Assembly (NCBI GenBank): GCA_964564025.1
Contig: CAZLZO010000004.1
Location: 8,265 to 72,264, forward strand
Source of the DNA: DRYM01 sp964564025
GTDB lineage: Archaea > Thermoproteota > Thermoprotei_A > EX4484-217-1
Direction of reading: 5' to 3'
DNA: 64,000 nt
Shown piece after piece: positions 1 through 7,679 of this stretch (within the stretch, counting starts at the first letter, position 1; each line of letters begins with the position of its first letter). The position numbers and the translations under genes were made by a program. The notes below the pieces were generated by a model. That model did no database searches. It saw only the letters and a program-made list of their open reading frames with translations, and was not told the DNA's origin.

Positions 1-127
1 GAGCAGGAATAATGACTTTAAGTAAGCCAAGTGAACATTCATTTATGTTTAAAGATTCAAAAATGCTTCTATAATAATTCTCTCTCACTTCAACAGGTAT
101 ATTCTTGAAATCATAAACTTTAACCAA
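1..127 (-). CDS. Unidentified protein, N-terminal fragment (3' end outside window)
   Basis: A reading frame runs off the left edge on the minus strand. TTG at 127-125 is the likely start: an in-frame TAG lies just upstream and a GAGGTG Shine-Dalgarno-like element sits about 9 bases before it. The 42 visible residues begin MVKVYDFKNIPVEVRENYYR and end in LGLLKVIIPA. That ending resembles the first strand of some cupin proteins, but the stretch is too short to assign a family. A box C/D RNA candidate lies just upstream on the same strand. Confidence 0.45.
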   Translation of the reverse strand, partial: MVKVYDFKNIPVEVRENYYRSIFESLNINECSLGLLKVIIPA

Positions 128-151
128 TTCATACTACACCTCGCATAATAG

Positions 152-212
152 AATCAGCCTATCGACCCCTCGTCACTGCGTAAGGCTAAGCCTATGTCGA
201 CCTCATCATCTA
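152..212 (-). ncRNA. Box C/D guide sRNA candidate
   Basis: On the minus strand box C ATGATGA (209-203) is followed by a 12-base guide (ggtcgacatagg), a weak D' box CTTA, a C' box GTGACGA (176-170), a second 12-base guide (ggggtcgatagg) and a perfect box D CTGA (157-154). Spacing fits archaeal methylation-guide RNAs. D' is one base off consensus. C' plus the first guide bases (TGACGAGGGGT) match the candidate at 30.7 kb. The rRNA or tRNA targets are not known. Confidence 0.55.
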
Positions 213-213
213 A

Positions 214-467
214 GAAAACATTAAAATGAAAACAGCTATTTAAACCTTAATAAATGATTATATTTACCGTTTTCTTGCCTAAAAATATTATTAAATGGCA
301 AGGTCTTATGAGTTGATTTAAAGATTAATCGAAGAGCATCTATAAAGACATGATTTATCAAACCAAGTTAACCTTGGCAATTTCATCTATTATCTCCTTA
401 GCAATAAATTAGCAAAGTCAATAAATAGAAAAGCCTAAAAATACAAGGTAAAAATAGGTGTAGATGA
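214..467. other. AT-rich intergenic stretch with tRNA-Lys promoter
   Basis: I see no gene here. The sequence is very AT-rich with stops in all frames. A TATA-like element CTAAAAATAC at 435-444 is centred about 28 bases before the tRNA-Lys gene and is its likely promoter. Confidence 0.5.
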
Positions 468-499
468 GGGCCCGTAGCTCAGCCTGGTTAGAGCGACGG

Positions 500-530
500 A
501 TAGCCAGCCTTTAAAGGCTGGCTAGTCGGG
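500..530 (+). other. tRNA-Lys intron 1 (31 nt, non-canonical position 30/31)
   Basis: The intron lies inside the anticodon stem, after G30 of the tRNA. Its core is a 9-bp hairpin (501-509/516-524). Below it a canonical BHB can be drawn: 3-nt bulge GGA (498-500), 4-bp central helix CGAC/GTCG (494-497/525-528), 3-nt bulge GGG (529-531), then an outer helix GAG/CTC (491-493/532-534). Cleavage after the second base of each bulge removes exactly 500-530 and restores the anticodon stem. Confidence 0.8.
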
Positions 531-537
531 GCTCTTA

Positions 538-726
538 ATGGAGCCCGCCCTCTACCCCTTCCTTTTAAAACCCCATTAATAACAGTTACACGCTGCTATT
601 TTACATAAAACAGCTTTAATGTTGTGAGAAAACTACCTCTATACGCTAAGTTTCGTTAACCACGCAATAGTTAAAAAGGGTCTTTTTATAAGAATAAAGA
701 GGGGTAGAGGGCGGGTTTCAGGAGAA
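538..726 (+). other. tRNA-Lys intron 2 (189 nt, canonical position 37/38)
   Basis: The BHB comprises a 3-nt bulge TAA (536-538), central helix CTCT/GGAG (532-535/721-724) and a 3-nt bulge AAA (725-727). The intron side continues as a helix of about 20 bp (539-558/701-720, with G-U pairs). This encloses a 142-nt AT-rich loop. Cleavage after the second base of each bulge gives 538-726, the standard 37/38 site. At 189 nt it is long for an archaeal tRNA intron. I find no open reading frame of useful length and no clear C/D boxes in the loop. Confidence 0.85.
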
Positions 727-788
727 ACCCGTAGGTCCCGGGTTCAAATCCCGGCGGGCCCGCCACATTACTTATTTTCCCATCTTAG

Positions 789-1562
789 GTGTTTGCTAGT
801 TTGCTTTACACTATTAGTGATAACATTTACGTTTTAAGCGGCTTACCTGGCTTATTTATTAGGAAACATGATTTACTTGTTATTGCCGATATACATTTAG
901 GGTTTGAAAGTTCCGTTGCTTATGAGGGTATTTTTGTTCCAAGAGTTCAGTTGAAAAAAATTCTTGAGTTGATTGATAAAATGGTTAACGTAGTTTATCC
1001 TAGAAGAGTAGTTATTAATGGTGATTTAAAACATCATTTCGGCGGTTTGCTTAAGCAGGAAAGGGAGGAAATAACTAAACTCATCGAGCATCTTTGGAGT
1101 AAAGGTATTAAAGAAATAACTGTTATTAGAGGAAACCATGATAACTACGTATCATTAGTTCTTGAAGATTTAGGTGTAGGTTTCATAGATAAACTTGTTC
1201 TAAATAGTATAATGCTTGTTCATGGCCACGAACTTTTTGATCCAGCAAAGTACTCAGTAAAAATTATAATAATAGGGCATGAGCATCCAAGTGTAGCTTT
1301 AAGAGACGAACTAGGTGTAACATATAAGTTCCCGTGTTTTTTAAAGGGAAAACTGGTTACGAACCAGGAATTACTGGTTTTAGCTCCTCTAAGCATTTAT
1401 GCTTCAGGAAACACGGTATCTCTTGAAAGAGAAAACTACCTATCACCCCTGGTTAAAAAGTACGGTTTAATAGATTATTTTAAACCATACATGATAGATG
1501 AGGAGTTAGGAATATTAGAGCTACCTACTCTCAAAGACTTACCTATGGCGGAAATATTTTAG
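789..1562 (+). CDS. Metallophosphoesterase, archaeal SbcD-related family
   Basis: This 257-residue protein is a calcineurin-fold phosphoesterase. The metal-binding motifs appear in order: D34-I-H36, G78-D79, G115-N-H-D118, then the His motifs VHGHE (144-148) and GHEHP (163-167). Length and order fit the archaeal family of small phosphoesterases related to SbcD (the MJ0037 group), whose substrate is not established. It starts with GTG 24 bases after the tRNA-Lys; TTG at 801 is an alternative start. There is no convincing promoter between them, so it may be read through from the tRNA. Family is sure; substrate is open. Confidence 0.85.
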   Translation: MFASLLYTISDNIYVLSGLPGLFIRKHDLLVIADIHLGFESSVAYEGIFVPRVQLKKILELIDKMVNVVYPRRVVINGDLKHHFGGLLKQEREEITKLIEHLWSKGIKEITVIRGNHDNYVSLVLEDLGVGFIDKLVLNSIMLVHGHELFDPAKYSVKIIIIGHEHPSVALRDELGVTYKFPCFLKGKLVTNQELLVLAPLSIYASGNTVSLERENYLSPLVKKYGLIDYFKPYMIDEELGILELPTLKDLPMAEIF

Positions 1563-1606
1563 CCATTTTTAAACAACTATACTAGGTAAGTTTATAAAAT
1601 TTAAAA

Positions 1607-1619
1607 AGCTTTTTAAACA
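1607..1619 (+). promoter_or_regulatory. TATA box of tbp
   Basis: CTTTTTAAAC at 1609-1618 is centred about 26 bases before the ATG at 1640. This implies that tbp is transcribed without a 5' leader. Confidence 0.5.
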
Positions 1620-1639
1620 CTGTAAACGCTATTCTAGGG

Positions 1640-2206
1640 ATGACACTTATGACAACGCCTAGAATTAGTGTTAAAATAGAGAATATTGTGTCAACAGTAA
1701 CTCTCGACCAGAAAATAGATCTTTATGCTATTGAGAGAAGCATACCTGGTGTAGAATATAATCCCGAACAATTTCCCGGGCTTGTATTTAGACTTGATAG
1801 GCCGAGAGTTACAGCGTTAATTTTTAGTTCAGGGAAAATGGTTGTAACGGGAGCGAAAAGCACAGATAATTTGAAAAGAGCTGTAAAGAAAATAATTAAG
1901 ATTCTTAGGGAAAATGGGATAATAATTACTGGAAGACCTAGAGTCCAAATACAGAACATTGTTGCTTCAGCAAATTTAGGTGTAGAAGTAAACCTGGAAA
2001 TGGCAGCGTTACTACTAGAAAATTGCATGTATGAACCAGAGCAGTTTCCGGGCCTCATATATAGAATGGATGAGCCAAGAGTCGTACTGCTCATTTTCAG
2101 CTCGGGGAAAATGGTTGTAACAGGAGCGAAAAGAGAAGAAGAAATTTACGAAGTAGTTAAGAAAATATACTATAAACTTGACGAACTAGGGTGCTTAAGA
2201 AAGTAA
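1640..2206 (+). CDS. tbp: TATA-box-binding protein
   Basis: TBP recognises the promoter TATA element and recruits TFB and RNA polymerase. The 188 residues form two direct repeats of about 90 residues. Each contains EQFPGL(V/I)(F/Y)R followed by PRV and FSSGKMVVTGAK, which are the saddle strands and DNA-contacting loop of TBP. Length is typical of archaeal TBP. ATG at 1640 fits a leaderless transcript; ATG at 1649 is a second possible start and loses only three residues. The downstream dCTP deaminase lacks its own TATA box and may be cotranscribed. Confidence 0.97.
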   Translation: MTLMTTPRISVKIENIVSTVTLDQKIDLYAIERSIPGVEYNPEQFPGLVFRLDRPRVTALIFSSGKMVVTGAKSTDNLKRAVKKIIKILRENGIIITGRPRVQIQNIVASANLGVEVNLEMAALLLENCMYEPEQFPGLIYRMDEPRVVLLIFSSGKMVVTGAKREEEIYEVVKKIYYKLDELGCLRK

Positions 2207-2254
2207 TAAAAATTTTTCTTCTTCTCTCTATTCAACATAAAAGGGTAATCAAGA

Positions 2255-2809
2255 TTGATTCTTAGCGACTTTGATTTAAGAAACTATATTAAATCTGGTA
2301 GGTTAAAAATAGTGCCATTTGTTGAATCAATAATTAGAGAAAACGGTTTAGACTTGAGACTTGGCAATACCATAGCTAGACTTAAGAGAACAAGCAAAAT
2401 ACTTGACGTTGAAAAAACGTATGAAGCCAATATAGAGGACTTCTACGAAGTAGAGGAAGGCTCAGAATTCATAATATACCCCAATGAGCGCGTTTTACTT
2501 CACACTTTAGAATACATTAAACTTCCACCAGAACTTATGGGGTTCGTTAACTTAAGAAGCACTTATGCTAGATTGGGCATGGCCTTGCCACCAACAATTA
2601 TTGATGGTGGTTTTGAAGGACAGTTAACTATTGAGCTTATTGGAGGATCTTTTCCAGTAAAGCTTTATGCTGGTAAGAGGTTTATCCACGTGGTTTTCGC
2701 TAAGTTAACAAGTCCCGTAGAGAAACCTTACCAAGGAATATATCAGGGTCAACGCGGAGTAACTTTACCTAAGATTTTTGGCGCTAAAAAGTTCGGAGAA
2801 AATGTCTAA
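2255..2809 (+). CDS. dcd: dCTP deaminase
   Basis: The enzyme converts dCTP to dUTP for thymidylate synthesis, which fits the ThyX gene at 29.6 kb. The 184-residue protein has GLDLRLG (31-37), RSTYARLG (101-108) and DGGFEGQLTIEL (117-128) with catalytic Glu121. A bifunctional dCTP deaminase/dUTPase cannot be excluded without alignment. The start is TTG at 2255 with a weak upstream GGGTAA. It follows tbp by 48 bases. Its last 45 bases overlap the end of the convergent alkyltransferase gene. Confidence 0.93.
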   Translation: MILSDFDLRNYIKSGRLKIVPFVESIIRENGLDLRLGNTIARLKRTSKILDVEKTYEANIEDFYEVEEGSEFIIYPNERVLLHTLEYIKLPPELMGFVNLRSTYARLGMALPPTIIDGGFEGQLTIELIGGSFPVKLYAGKRFIHVVFAKLTSPVEKPYQGIYQGQRGVTLPKIFGAKKFGENV

Positions 2810-3109
2810 AATACACTCCTTATCAACATAGTACTTACCGTTTCTCTCATAAACCTTAACACCCTCTAGCATTAGCAGTTTAGCTTTAAACTTCACTGTG
2901 CTACCACTATATCCTCCCAATTCACCGTTTGATTTAACAACTCTATGGCAAGGGATTTTCACTAACTCCCTATTTTTAGCAAGTATTCTACCAATTACCC
3001 TAGGATGAACATTAAGGACTTTAGCTAATGAACCATAAGTTGTAACTTTACCTATAGGAATAAGGTTAAGTAGTGTGTACACTGCATACTCTGCGAAATT
3101 TTCCTTCAA
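2765..3109 (-). CDS. ogt: Methylated-DNA--[protein]-cysteine S-methyltransferase (MGMT)
   Basis: This suicide repair protein moves alkyl groups from O6-guanine to its own cysteine. The 114 residues are essentially the catalytic domain alone: the DNA-binding HTH (IGKVTTYGSLAKVL) is followed by the active-site motif PCHRV, with Cys present, so this is not an alkyltransferase-like protein lacking Cys. The N-terminal subdomain of larger MGMTs is missing. The start is TTG at 3109. The 3' end overlaps dcd by 45 bases in convergent orientation, which could couple expression through antisense pairing. Confidence 0.93.
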   Translation of the reverse strand: MKENFAEYAVYTLLNLIPIGKVTTYGSLAKVLNVHPRVIGRILAKNRELVKIPCHRVVKSNGELGGYSGSTVKFKAKLLMLEGVKVYERNGKYYVDKECILDIFSELFSAKNLR

Positions 3110-3174
3110 AACTTAGCCACCTAATTTACGGTAAATTTTTTCCTAAACTACACTATATAATAATTGACTAGTTA

Positions 3175-3233
3175 AGCGATGATGAACAGGCTAGGAGTTG
3201 AAGAAGTGATAGAGAAGGTAGGCCTCTGAGCAA
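3175..3233 (+). ncRNA. Box C/D guide sRNA candidate
   Basis: Box C ATGATGA (3179-3185), a 12-base guide (acaggctaggag), D'-like TTGA (3198-3201), C'-like GTGATAG (3206-3212), a 13-base guide ending ggtaggcct, and box D CTGA (3226-3229) are laid out as in archaeal C/D RNAs. The inner boxes are each imperfect and the closing stem is only 2 bp. It fills the gap between the divergent alkyltransferase and uracil-DNA glycosylase genes. Confidence 0.5.
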
Positions 3234-3268
3234 ATGCTCTCAATTAAACAGTTAGGAGTGAATACTTA

Positions 3269-3913
3269 ATGAGTGACAAGGATGAATTATGGGCTGAAAT
3301 TGTCGAGAAAATACTTAGTTGCAAAAAATGCAGACTTTACAGAAACAGAAGAAACGCTGTTCCTGGCGAGGGTTCTTTAAATGCTGAAATAATGTTCATA
3401 GGTGAAGCTCCTGGAGCAAAAGAGGACGAAGAAGGTAGACCCTTCGTAGGCGCTGCCGGGAAACTACTTACAGCTCTTTTAGAGGAAATAGGTTTAAAGA
3501 GAACAGAGGTTTTCATAACAAACGTTATTAAGTGTCGACCTCCACATAATAGAGACCCACTAGACGATGAAATAAACGCATGCTTACCTTATCTTCTTGA
3601 ACAAATAAAGCTAATTAAACCCAAGGTAATAGTCACCTTAGGTAGAATATCTACGAAAACTCTTTTCCAAATAGCTGGATTAGTGTTTAAAAGCATGAGT
3701 AAGGATAGAGGTATTGTAAGAGAAACTAGCATAGAAAACGTTGAAGTGAAAATAATGCCAACATACCATCCGGCTGCTGCACTTTATAATCCAAAACTTA
3801 AGTCCAGAATAAAGGATGACTTTAAAGTATTAGCTAACATGTATAGAATGTTAAAGGAGTGTGGGAGAAAGAAAAAGTACACGCTACTTGACTTCTTTGA
3901 GGGAAAAAGGTAA
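3269..3913 (+). CDS. udg: Uracil-DNA glycosylase, family 4 (4Fe-4S)
   Basis: The enzyme removes uracil that arises from cytosine deamination, a frequent lesion at high temperature. The 214 residues have the four cluster-ligating cysteines (C18, C21, C89, C105), the family 4 active-site motif GEAPGAKEDEEGRPFVG (45-61) and a C-terminal YHPAA motif. Length is normal. ATG at 3269 follows a GGAGTG element. The stop is directly followed by the ATG of the SpoIIM-type gene at 3914, so the two genes form one operon. Confidence 0.95.
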   Translation: MSDKDELWAEIVEKILSCKKCRLYRNRRNAVPGEGSLNAEIMFIGEAPGAKEDEEGRPFVGAAGKLLTALLEEIGLKRTEVFITNVIKCRPPHNRDPLDDEINACLPYLLEQIKLIKPKVIVTLGRISTKTLFQIAGLVFKSMSKDRGIVRETSIENVEVKIMPTYHPAAALYNPKLKSRIKDDFKVLANMYRMLKECGRKKKYTLLDFFEGKR

Positions 3914-5443
3914 ATGCTTAAAAACAACGTTTTAGTGAAGAAACCAACTGATGTTTTAAAATACGGATACAAGTATATTTTAGTTCACCCTAAAATGATA
4001 TTACCCTTCATGATTTATGAAGCAGGAGTTATTGTGGGCCAAGCAGTAATAGTTATAGCATTTCTTGCTCTTCTAAGCTACTTTAGAGCATTTAACTTGA
4101 TACCTAAAATCGCAGATTTCATTATTAAAGGAAACTTTGAAGCACTAACCTCACCCGAAATAATACAACCAATAATAGTAACTCTTAGCATAGCCGGCGT
4201 AGCATATCTCTTCACAATCATAGTTTTTGACAGCTTCGTTAAAGCAGGGCTTTACCCATTTCTTCAGAAACTTCTAGTAGAGAAAGAGGTTAGTACAAGG
4301 TACTTTCTAGAGTCAGCTTTTAGAAACTGGATTAACGTGTTCAAAACCAACATGCTAATATATCTTTTTACGGCAGCACCATTAATACCATCAATTATGC
4401 TTTTCTACTTTAGCTTAGAGAAAATAGTTAAGGGTTCTATTGAAGAACTAGGTTTTTCGGCTTTAACATTTATTGCAGGAGTAATCATAGCACTAATAAT
4501 TTACTTAGCACTTATTTTTGCTCCCATTGCTGCTTCAGTTGATGCTAATACGCCTGTTCAAAGCATTATAAGAAGCATTACTATAGCTAAAACAGAACTC
4601 GGAGCCATAATACTTTACTTTTCAGCCCTCATAGCGGTTTCGCTAATTGCTATAGCTATAGAGTCCGCTGTTGAAACCTTTTACGTAACCTTAGGTAGTT
4701 TAGTGAGTATAATTATAAGTTTAGCTATAATCCCTATACTTCACCTATACCTGGTCGCAGTGTATGAAGCCCACAATAATGAGGCTTTTCAGCAACCTAC
4801 AGAAACAAAGCTAACTTTAAAATTGGCTTACAAAACTCTAAACAAAGGGTTAAAGCTCGTAAAAATGTTCTTCACCACCAAGTATGGTTTCTTAGCATTA
4901 ACACTAACGCTAATAGTTTTTATGTTAGGCTTCGGTCTAGGATATTTAACTGTAGATCCGGAAATAAGATCTGTACTCATAAACTCCGGAATAATAGTTC
5001 CTGGAAAGCTTAATCCAGAATTTAAAGTCTACAATAGAATATTTCTCGGACTAGACATTTTCTTCCACAACTGGAGAACATCACTATCTACCGCCATGTC
5101 AGGAATAGTTTACGCAATACCTTCAACAATCTCGACATTATTTAACGGGTACGTTATAGGTGTAATTTTCGCTACAATAAACGACCCATTAAGAGCATCT
5201 GCAATAATACTACCTCATGGAATAATAGAGATACCTGCTTTCCTACTGTCAAGCGCTTCCGGAATATTGTTAGGGTTTAAGATGATAATGTATAGGAGGA
5301 GACAAGTAACTTTAAATGAGTTATCTCAGGATTTGGAGAAAACGGCGATTTTCGTTATAGGCTTATCTTTAGTTTTCCTAGTTGCAGGAATCATAGAGTC
5401 CAATATAACACCTTTAATTGCTGAAATGGCGGGTTGGAAATAG
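3914..5443 (+). CDS. Multi-pass membrane protein with C-terminal SpoIIM/DUF95 domain
   Basis: This 509-residue protein has many hydrophobic segments. The C-terminal third carries the SpoIIM/DUF95 pattern, including FHNWRTSLS, a conserved FNGYVIG segment and LPHGIIEIPAFLLS. The N-terminal two thirds form a second membrane domain of six or so helices that I cannot name. SpoIIM-type proteins occur widely in archaea without a settled function. It starts directly after the uracil-DNA glycosylase stop. No signal peptide other than the first helix is seen. Confidence 0.8.
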   Translation: MLKNNVLVKKPTDVLKYGYKYILVHPKMILPFMIYEAGVIVGQAVIVIAFLALLSYFRAFNLIPKIADFIIKGNFEALTSPEIIQPIIVTLSIAGVAYLFTIIVFDSFVKAGLYPFLQKLLVEKEVSTRYFLESAFRNWINVFKTNMLIYLFTAAPLIPSIMLFYFSLEKIVKGSIEELGFSALTFIAGVIIALIIYLALIFAPIAASVDANTPVQSIIRSITIAKTELGAIILYFSALIAVSLIAIAIESAVETFYVTLGSLVSIIISLAIIPILHLYLVAVYEAHNNEAFQQPTETKLTLKLAYKTLNKGLKLVKMFFTTKYGFLALTLTLIVFMLGFGLGYLTVDPEIRSVLINSGIIVPGKLNPEFKVYNRIFLGLDIFFHNWRTSLSTAMSGIVYAIPSTISTLFNGYVIGVIFATINDPLRASAIILPHGIIEIPAFLLSSASGILLGFKMIMYRRRQVTLNELSQDLEKTAIFVIGLSLVFLVAGIIESNITPLIAEMAGWK

Positions 5444-5444
5444 C

Positions 5445-6293
5445 CTATTTTCTCTTAAAAACTTTATTAACAATGTTGTCAACTGTTTCCTCGTATCTTA
5501 CACTCCATTCTTTACTGAAGGCAGCTATTGAGAGTATTTTTTCAACATTACATATTGAAACATTAGCGAGATTTAGATGGTAGCTTTTAGCTTTACCTCC
5601 GGCTTCTTTAAGTATAAGCAATGCTGCGGCAACATCGACATTTCTAAGTTTAGATCTTAAATCCAAAAATAAGCCAGCTGCCGATTTAGCAACATATATT
5701 ATGTCGAGACTGGCTGAACCTAAGCTTCTTAGTTTGAATGGGCCGAAAATTTTCTCAAGCTCTTTAAACACATCGTAAGATTCATAGTTTAAATAACCTA
5801 AAATGAATGGTTTACCTATATTTCTTGGTTTCTTAAGCTTTACCTGATTTTCGTACGCACCATGACCTTTAATGGCATAGTATATGTTATCTCTAAATAC
5901 CTCAGAAACTACTCCAACAAATATGTCATTTAATGTAGCATTCCTACGGAATTTGGAAATAGCTACACTTACTGCAGCGTAAGGTATATTTGCAACGTAA
6001 TTATTACTTCCATCTAAAGGATCAATAACAACGATGTATTCCGGGTTTTCAGAAGTACTTTTAACACCTAATTCCTCACTAACGAAAACGGCATTTACAT
6101 GATCCCTTATAAAAACGTCAATGATAATTCTTTCTGCTTCAACATCGAATTTCCTTGTGACATCTTCTTCACTTAACCTTACAAGATCCGAATATTCTTC
6201 TTCCTCTTGAACCTCCCTTAGCCATTTAGAAGCATTTTTCGCAGCTTCAATAGCTATAGAAAGTATATTGTCTACATCCAAACTCATTAACAC
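5445..6293 (-). CDS. suhB: Inositol monophosphatase / fructose-1,6-bisphosphatase family protein
   Basis: The Mg-dependent phosphatase fold is shown by SEELG (72-76, first metal Glu), DPLDGSNNY (91-99) and NVDVAAALLILKEAGG (218-233, metal Asp220). In archaea such proteins may act on inositol phosphate, on fructose-1,6-bisphosphate or on both, and sequence alone does not decide. The first start is GTG at 6293, with ATG at 6287 also possible. It lies 14 bases downstream of the M24 peptidase gene on the same strand and is probably cotranscribed with it. Confidence 0.88.
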   Translation of the reverse strand: MLMSLDVDNILSIAIEAAKNASKWLREVQEEEEYSDLVRLSEEDVTRKFDVEAERIIIDVFIRDHVNAVFVSEELGVKSTSENPEYIVVIDPLDGSNNYVANIPYAAVSVAISKFRRNATLNDIFVGVVSEVFRDNIYYAIKGHGAYENQVKLKKPRNIGKPFILGYLNYESYDVFKELEKIFGPFKLRSLGSASLDIIYVAKSAAGLFLDLRSKLRNVDVAAALLILKEAGGKAKSYHLNLANVSICNVEKILSIAAFSKEWSVRYEETVDNIVNKVFKRK

Positions 6294-6307
6294 TCACATC
6301 CGTTTAT

Positions 6308-7384
6308 CTACTCTATAAGGTCTTTAGGATATGTTGACAAAATAACATATCCAGAATCGGTTACTAACACGTCATCCTCTATTCTTATACCCCCAAGATC
6401 TCTAATGTAAACCCCGGGTTCAACTGTTACTACCATTCCTGTCTTTAACGTAGCATTCGATTTATTGCTGAGCCTGGGATATTCATGAACTTCAATTCCT
6501 ATTCCATGACCTGTTGAATGCGTGAAGAACTTATCGTATCCATATTCTTTAAGTACATTTCGGGCAGCTGCATCTACTTCTGAAGCCTTGATCCCGGGTT
6601 TAATCTTCCTTATGGCTTCTTTTTGAGCCTCAAGAACAGCGTAGAATATGTCTTTAAGCTTACTACTTACACTCCCTAAGCTTATAGTTCTCGTTAGGTC
6701 GCCGCAGTATCCCATGTATTTAGCACCTATATCTACAACTACTATTTCCCCTCTTCTAATTGTCTTCTCGGAAGCTGTTGCATGAGGTAAAGCTGAGTTG
6801 CGCCCTGAAGCCACAATGCAGGGAAATGCTACTTCATAGCTTCCATTAACTTTAAAAGTATACTCTATTTTCGCGGCAACGTCTAATTCTCTAACGCCTT
6901 CACTAAGAATATTCAAGGCTTCATCAAATCCTTTCTCAGTTATTTTAACTGCTTTCTTAATTGCCTCTACTTCATCAATATCTTTAATAGCTCTTACCTC
7001 CATGATCTCCTTCGAAATGTCTTCAAGCTTTATTTCTTGAGAAATTTTCGAAAGCTTATTAGCTAGCCAAAGACTTGTTTTAAAGTATGGTAGACCTATT
7101 TTTTTACACTTTAACTTTCCAATGAAATCTTTAATTGCTTGCTCAAGACTTTCACTATAAACATTTATATTGACGTTTTCCGATTCCTCTAAGGCTCTTT
7201 CATACTCAAGCTTTGGTACATAAAGTTCTGATGTTCCATCTTTAGGTATTATAAGTAAAACTCCTTCGAATCCCTTAAAATGTGAAATATAGTATATGTT
7301 TGAAATATCCGAAAATAAGAGGCAGTCGACATCTTTACTTTCAATAATTTTTTTCACTCTCTTTAACCGATTTAGGTGGGGCAT
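6308..7384 (-). CDS. pepQ: Xaa-Pro dipeptidase/aminopeptidase, peptidase family M24
   Basis: The two-metal pita-bread peptidase releases or cleaves residues next to proline. The 358 residues comprise an N-terminal creatinase-like domain (about 1-130) and a catalytic domain with all five ligands: D218, D229, H293 (in HSTGHGIG), E322 (VEPG) and E336. Length fits archaeal prolidases. It starts with ATG at 7384 and leads a two-gene unit with the inositol-phosphatase family gene. Confidence 0.92.
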   Translation of the reverse strand: MPHLNRLKRVKKIIESKDVDCLLFSDISNIYYISHFKGFEGVLLIIPKDGTSELYVPKLEYERALEESENVNINVYSESLEQAIKDFIGKLKCKKIGLPYFKTSLWLANKLSKISQEIKLEDISKEIMEVRAIKDIDEVEAIKKAVKITEKGFDEALNILSEGVRELDVAAKIEYTFKVNGSYEVAFPCIVASGRNSALPHATASEKTIRRGEIVVVDIGAKYMGYCGDLTRTISLGSVSSKLKDIFYAVLEAQKEAIRKIKPGIKASEVDAAARNVLKEYGYDKFFTHSTGHGIGIEVHEYPRLSNKSNATLKTGMVVTVEPGVYIRDLGGIRIEDDVLVTDSGYVILSTYPKDLIE

Positions 7385-7472
7385 TTGAATTTCACCATGG
7401 CTTTTTCCACTAATCCTTAATTAGTAAAACTATTTAAGATGCTTGGTTAAAGCTATTTTCTCGTGAAATATT

Positions 7473-7679
7473 ATGGCTCGTTCTAAAGTTTTAAAGAGAA
7501 CATACAGGATAATGGTGTTGCTGGCTTTCCTAATTTCAATAGTTAATTTCGTTCTGACTTCCGTTAAAATAATATTTTTTGAAAGAGAAACTATGGACTA
7601 TTTATTCCTACTTTTCTGGGCTCTGTTCCTAGCTTTGTTCGCCATTGTCATTAAGAAGTTTGTTAAGCAAGCTCGGTAG
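7473..7679 (+). CDS. Small two-helix membrane protein, unknown
   Basis: The 68 residues have a basic N-terminus (MARSKVLKRTYR) and two strongly hydrophobic segments (about 13-32 and 43-62) separated by a charged turn. No family is recognised. The last 51 bases overlap the convergent HAD gene. It could be a real small membrane protein or a chance frame; the clean two-helix pattern favours the former. Confidence 0.5.
   Translation: MARSKVLKRTYRIMVLLAFLISIVNFVLTSVKIIFFERETMDYLFLLFWALFLALFAIVIKKFVKQAR

Larger units (their letters stand above)
468..765 (+). tRNA. tRNA-Lys (anticodon CTT) with two introns, CCA encoded
   Basis: The acceptor stem GGGCCCG (468-474) pairs with CGGGCCC (755-761), followed by discriminator G762 and an encoded CCA. 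The D stem is GCTC/GAGC (477-480/491-494) and the T stem CCGGG/CCCGG (738-742/750-754). Removing 500-530 and 538-726 gives an anticodon stem ACGGG/CCCGT and the loop CTCTTAA, with anticodon CTT at 534-536, the usual archaeal lysine loop. Mature length is 75 nt before CCA. Both introns are bounded by BHB motifs, described in their own entries. Maturation needs the tRNA-splicing endonuclease and ligase, which are not in this window. Confidence 0.9.

Noticed and set aside
1723..2094. Antisense frame within tbp
   Set aside because: It is the mirror of the two TBP repeats, with no start signal.
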